From Comamonas sp. BIGb0152 (GTDB taxonomy: Bacteria; Pseudomonadota; Gammaproteobacteria; Burkholderiales; Burkholderiaceae_C), in assembly GCF_024809975.1 (NCBI RefSeq), contig NZ_JANUDY010000010.1:62001-126000 (forward strand): DNA of 64,000 nt. The letters are read 5' to 3'. The notes below the pieces were generated by a model, which was not told where the DNA came from, searched no databases, and saw only the letters and a list, made by a program, of their open reading frames with translations. How positions within the stretch are numbered: position 1 is the stretch's first letter; each line of letters begins with the position of its first letter. Shown here piece by piece: positions 62,580-64,000 of this stretch. Made by a program: the position numbers and the translations under genes.

Positions 62580-64000
62580 GCGCGGCTCCCGGCTGCAACT
62601 GCGTGTGCGGTGTGCACGGCGGGCTGGCTGCCGTCGAGCGACAGTACCCGGTCCATGCAGGCGGCGAGCAGCGGATCATGGGTAGCGACCACCAAGGTGG
62701 CGCCCCTCGCTGCCAAAGCCAGCAGGCCCTGGCGCACAAACTGGGCAGTCTCGGCATCCAAATGCGCGGTGGGTTCATCGGCCAGAATCAGCCGGCAACC
62801 GGGTGTGGCGGCGGCGCGTGCCAAGGTCAGCCGCAAGGCCTCGCCCCCCGACAGGCCCAGGCCGCCATCGCCCACCACGGTGTTGCCACGCAAGGCCAAA
62901 ACGGGGCCCAAAGCAGCGCTCTGCACCGCTTGCTCCAGCGCGGCATCGTCAATATCTCGGCCCAGGCGGATGTTGTCCATCAGGCTGGCGGCCAGCACAT
63001 GGGGCTTTTGCGCGACCCAGGCCATGCTGCTGCGCAGGCTGTCGGCATGCACCGCATCCATGGGCAGGCCATCGATATGGATGCTGCCAGCGCTGGGGGC
63101 CGCCAGACCGGCAATCAGCGCCATCACCGTGGATTTGCCGCTGCCGCTTTCACCCCACAGGGCCACCCGTTCGCCGGGTTCAATCCTGGCGGTCAAAGCG
63201 TTGACCACCAAGGGGCTGTCGGCGCTGTACTGAAAGCTGAGGCAGTCGATGGTCAGCGCTGCAGCCGCTGCATTATGGGCGCTGGCCATGCGGCCTTGAC
63301 TGCCATCGCCACCCCCCAACAACTGCGGGCCGGGCTGCTGCAGCGCTTGCAAAGCTTGCTCGGCTGCCACGCCGGCAGCCTTGTCGTGCCACACGGCAGA
63401 CAGCTCGCGCAGCGGTTCAAAAAACGCCGGGGCCAGCAGCAACACAAACATCGCCTGGGCGAGGCCCAAGCTACCGCCCCAGCTGCCAAACGGAATTTGG
63501 CCCAGCAAGTGAAAACCGACATACACAGCGACCAGGGCGACGCCCAGCGCAGAAAACAGCTCCAGCACCGCAGAGGACAGAAAAGCAATCTTGAGCACCG
63601 CCATGGTATTGGCGCGCAACTGGTCGGCCGTATTGGACAGCTGTTGGGCCACCTGGGCCACGGCACCCAGGCCCCGAATACTGGCCAGGCCCTGCAGCCG
63701 GTCGAGCAAAAACTGGTTGAGGTTGCCAACATCCTGCAAATGCTTTTTGCTGGCCGCCTCGGCCCGCCAGCCCACCAGCGCCATAAAGATCGGAATCAGC
63801 GGCGCAGCCACCAGCAGCACCAGGCCCGCCACCCAGGACAGGCTGAACACGCAGACCAGGATGACCAGCGGCACCACCATCACCTTGGCACGCGCCGTGG
63901 TGTAACGGGCGAAGTAGGGCGTGATGTGGTCGGCCTGCTCATTGAGCACACTGGCCGCCAGCCCTGCCGATGGGCGCAGTGGGTGCAAGGGCGAGTGCTG
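62576..64000 (-). CDS. cydD: Thiol reductant ABC exporter subunit CydD (5' partial)
   Basis: 474 codons visible; the frame stays open to the window edge (QHSPLHPLRPSAG), so about 100 N-terminal residues are missing and the TTG at 63988 is not the start. Membrane domain LVILVCVFSLSWVAGLVLLV, CydD-typical KKHLQDVGNLNQFLLDRLQG and LLLAPAFFEPLRELSAVWHD; ATPase with Walker A GESGSGKS, signature LSGGEALRL, Walker B LILADEPTAH, switch His VATHDP. First gene of cydDCABX. Confidence 0.94.
   Translation of the reverse strand, partial: QHSPLHPLRPSAGLAASVLNEQADHITPYFARYTTARAKVMVVPLVILVCVFSLSWVAGLVLLVAAPLIPIFMALVGWRAEAASKKHLQDVGNLNQFLLDRLQGLASIRGLGAVAQVAQQLSNTADQLRANTMAVLKIAFLSSAVLELFSALGVALVAVYVGFHLLGQIPFGSWGGSLGLAQAMFVLLLAPAFFEPLRELSAVWHDKAAGVAAEQALQALQQPGPQLLGGGDGSQGRMASAHNAAAAALTIDCLSFQYSADSPLVVNALTARIEPGERVALWGESGSGKSTVMALIAGLAAPSAGSIHIDGLPMDAVHADSLRSSMAWVAQKPHVLAASLMDNIRLGRDIDDAALEQAVQSAALGPVLALRGNTVVGDGGLGLSGGEALRLTLARAAATPGCRLILADEPTAHLDAETAQFVRQGLLALAARGATLVVATHDPLLAACMDRVLSLDGSQPAVHTAHAVAAGSRA

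Overview
The window comes from a GC-rich betaproteobacterium, most likely a member of the Comamonadaceae (Comamonas or Delftia type). Grounds: IPTL-CTERM surface proteins, TRAP transporters for sugar acids, a complete Tad pilus locus of Burkholderiales type, a cydDCABX cytochrome bd locus, and GC-rich codon use throughout. This is a judgement from protein character; no rRNA or other marker is present. I saw no tRNA, rRNA, insertion sequence or CRISPR.

Layout. 1-3576: two IPTL-CTERM surface/secreted proteins, the first cut by the window edge, with a decayed yggS between them. 3.7-13.1 kb: a sugar-acid catabolic operon with a FadR/GntR regulator, a gluconate 5-dehydrogenase-like SDR, a mannonate-dehydratase-family enolase, a TRAP transporter with two binding proteins, an L-idonate 5-dehydrogenase-like enzyme and a D-galactonate dehydratase. 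13.2-14.9 kb: a divergent SDR/LysR pair. 15.1-20 kb: an AT-rich promoter island, then a large DUF11/DUF7933-type repeat protein translationally coupled to a beta-barrel outer-membrane protein. 20.1-23.6 kb: a stand-alone EF-G gene, an ArsR-like regulator and queC. 23.7-39.1 kb (minus strand): a full Tad/Flp pilus locus, flp-tadV-rcpC-rcpA-tadZ-tadA-tadB-(29-aa ORF)-tadC-tadD-DUF3613-tadE-tadE-tadG, followed by a sigma-54 activator and a glycosyltransferase. 39.2-57.8 kb: a type I secretion system (ABC, HlyD, TolC), a 1585-aa repeat protein that is its likely substrate, an OmpA-like lipoprotein, two full-length paralogous proteins of about 500 aa that I do not recognise, two TPR proteins with a Cds6-like C-terminal domain, and an L,D-transpeptidase with the same C-terminal domain. 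57.8-64 kb: cydX, cydB, cydA, cydC and partial cydD (minus strand).

How they work together. The catabolic operon can be read as L-idonate to 5-ketogluconate to gluconate, plus dehydration of gluconate/mannonate and galactonate to 2-keto-3-deoxy acids imported through one TRAP permease. The Tad and type I secretion loci adjoin on the same strand but are separated by a terminator 28 bases before the flp start. The 39-58 kb block is the best candidate for a little-described system: a secreted NPT-repeat/LLGG-repeat adhesin with an OmpA anchor, an orphan paralogue pair and peptidoglycan cross-link editing. Two of its divergent promoter regions carry the same 13-base palindromic motif.
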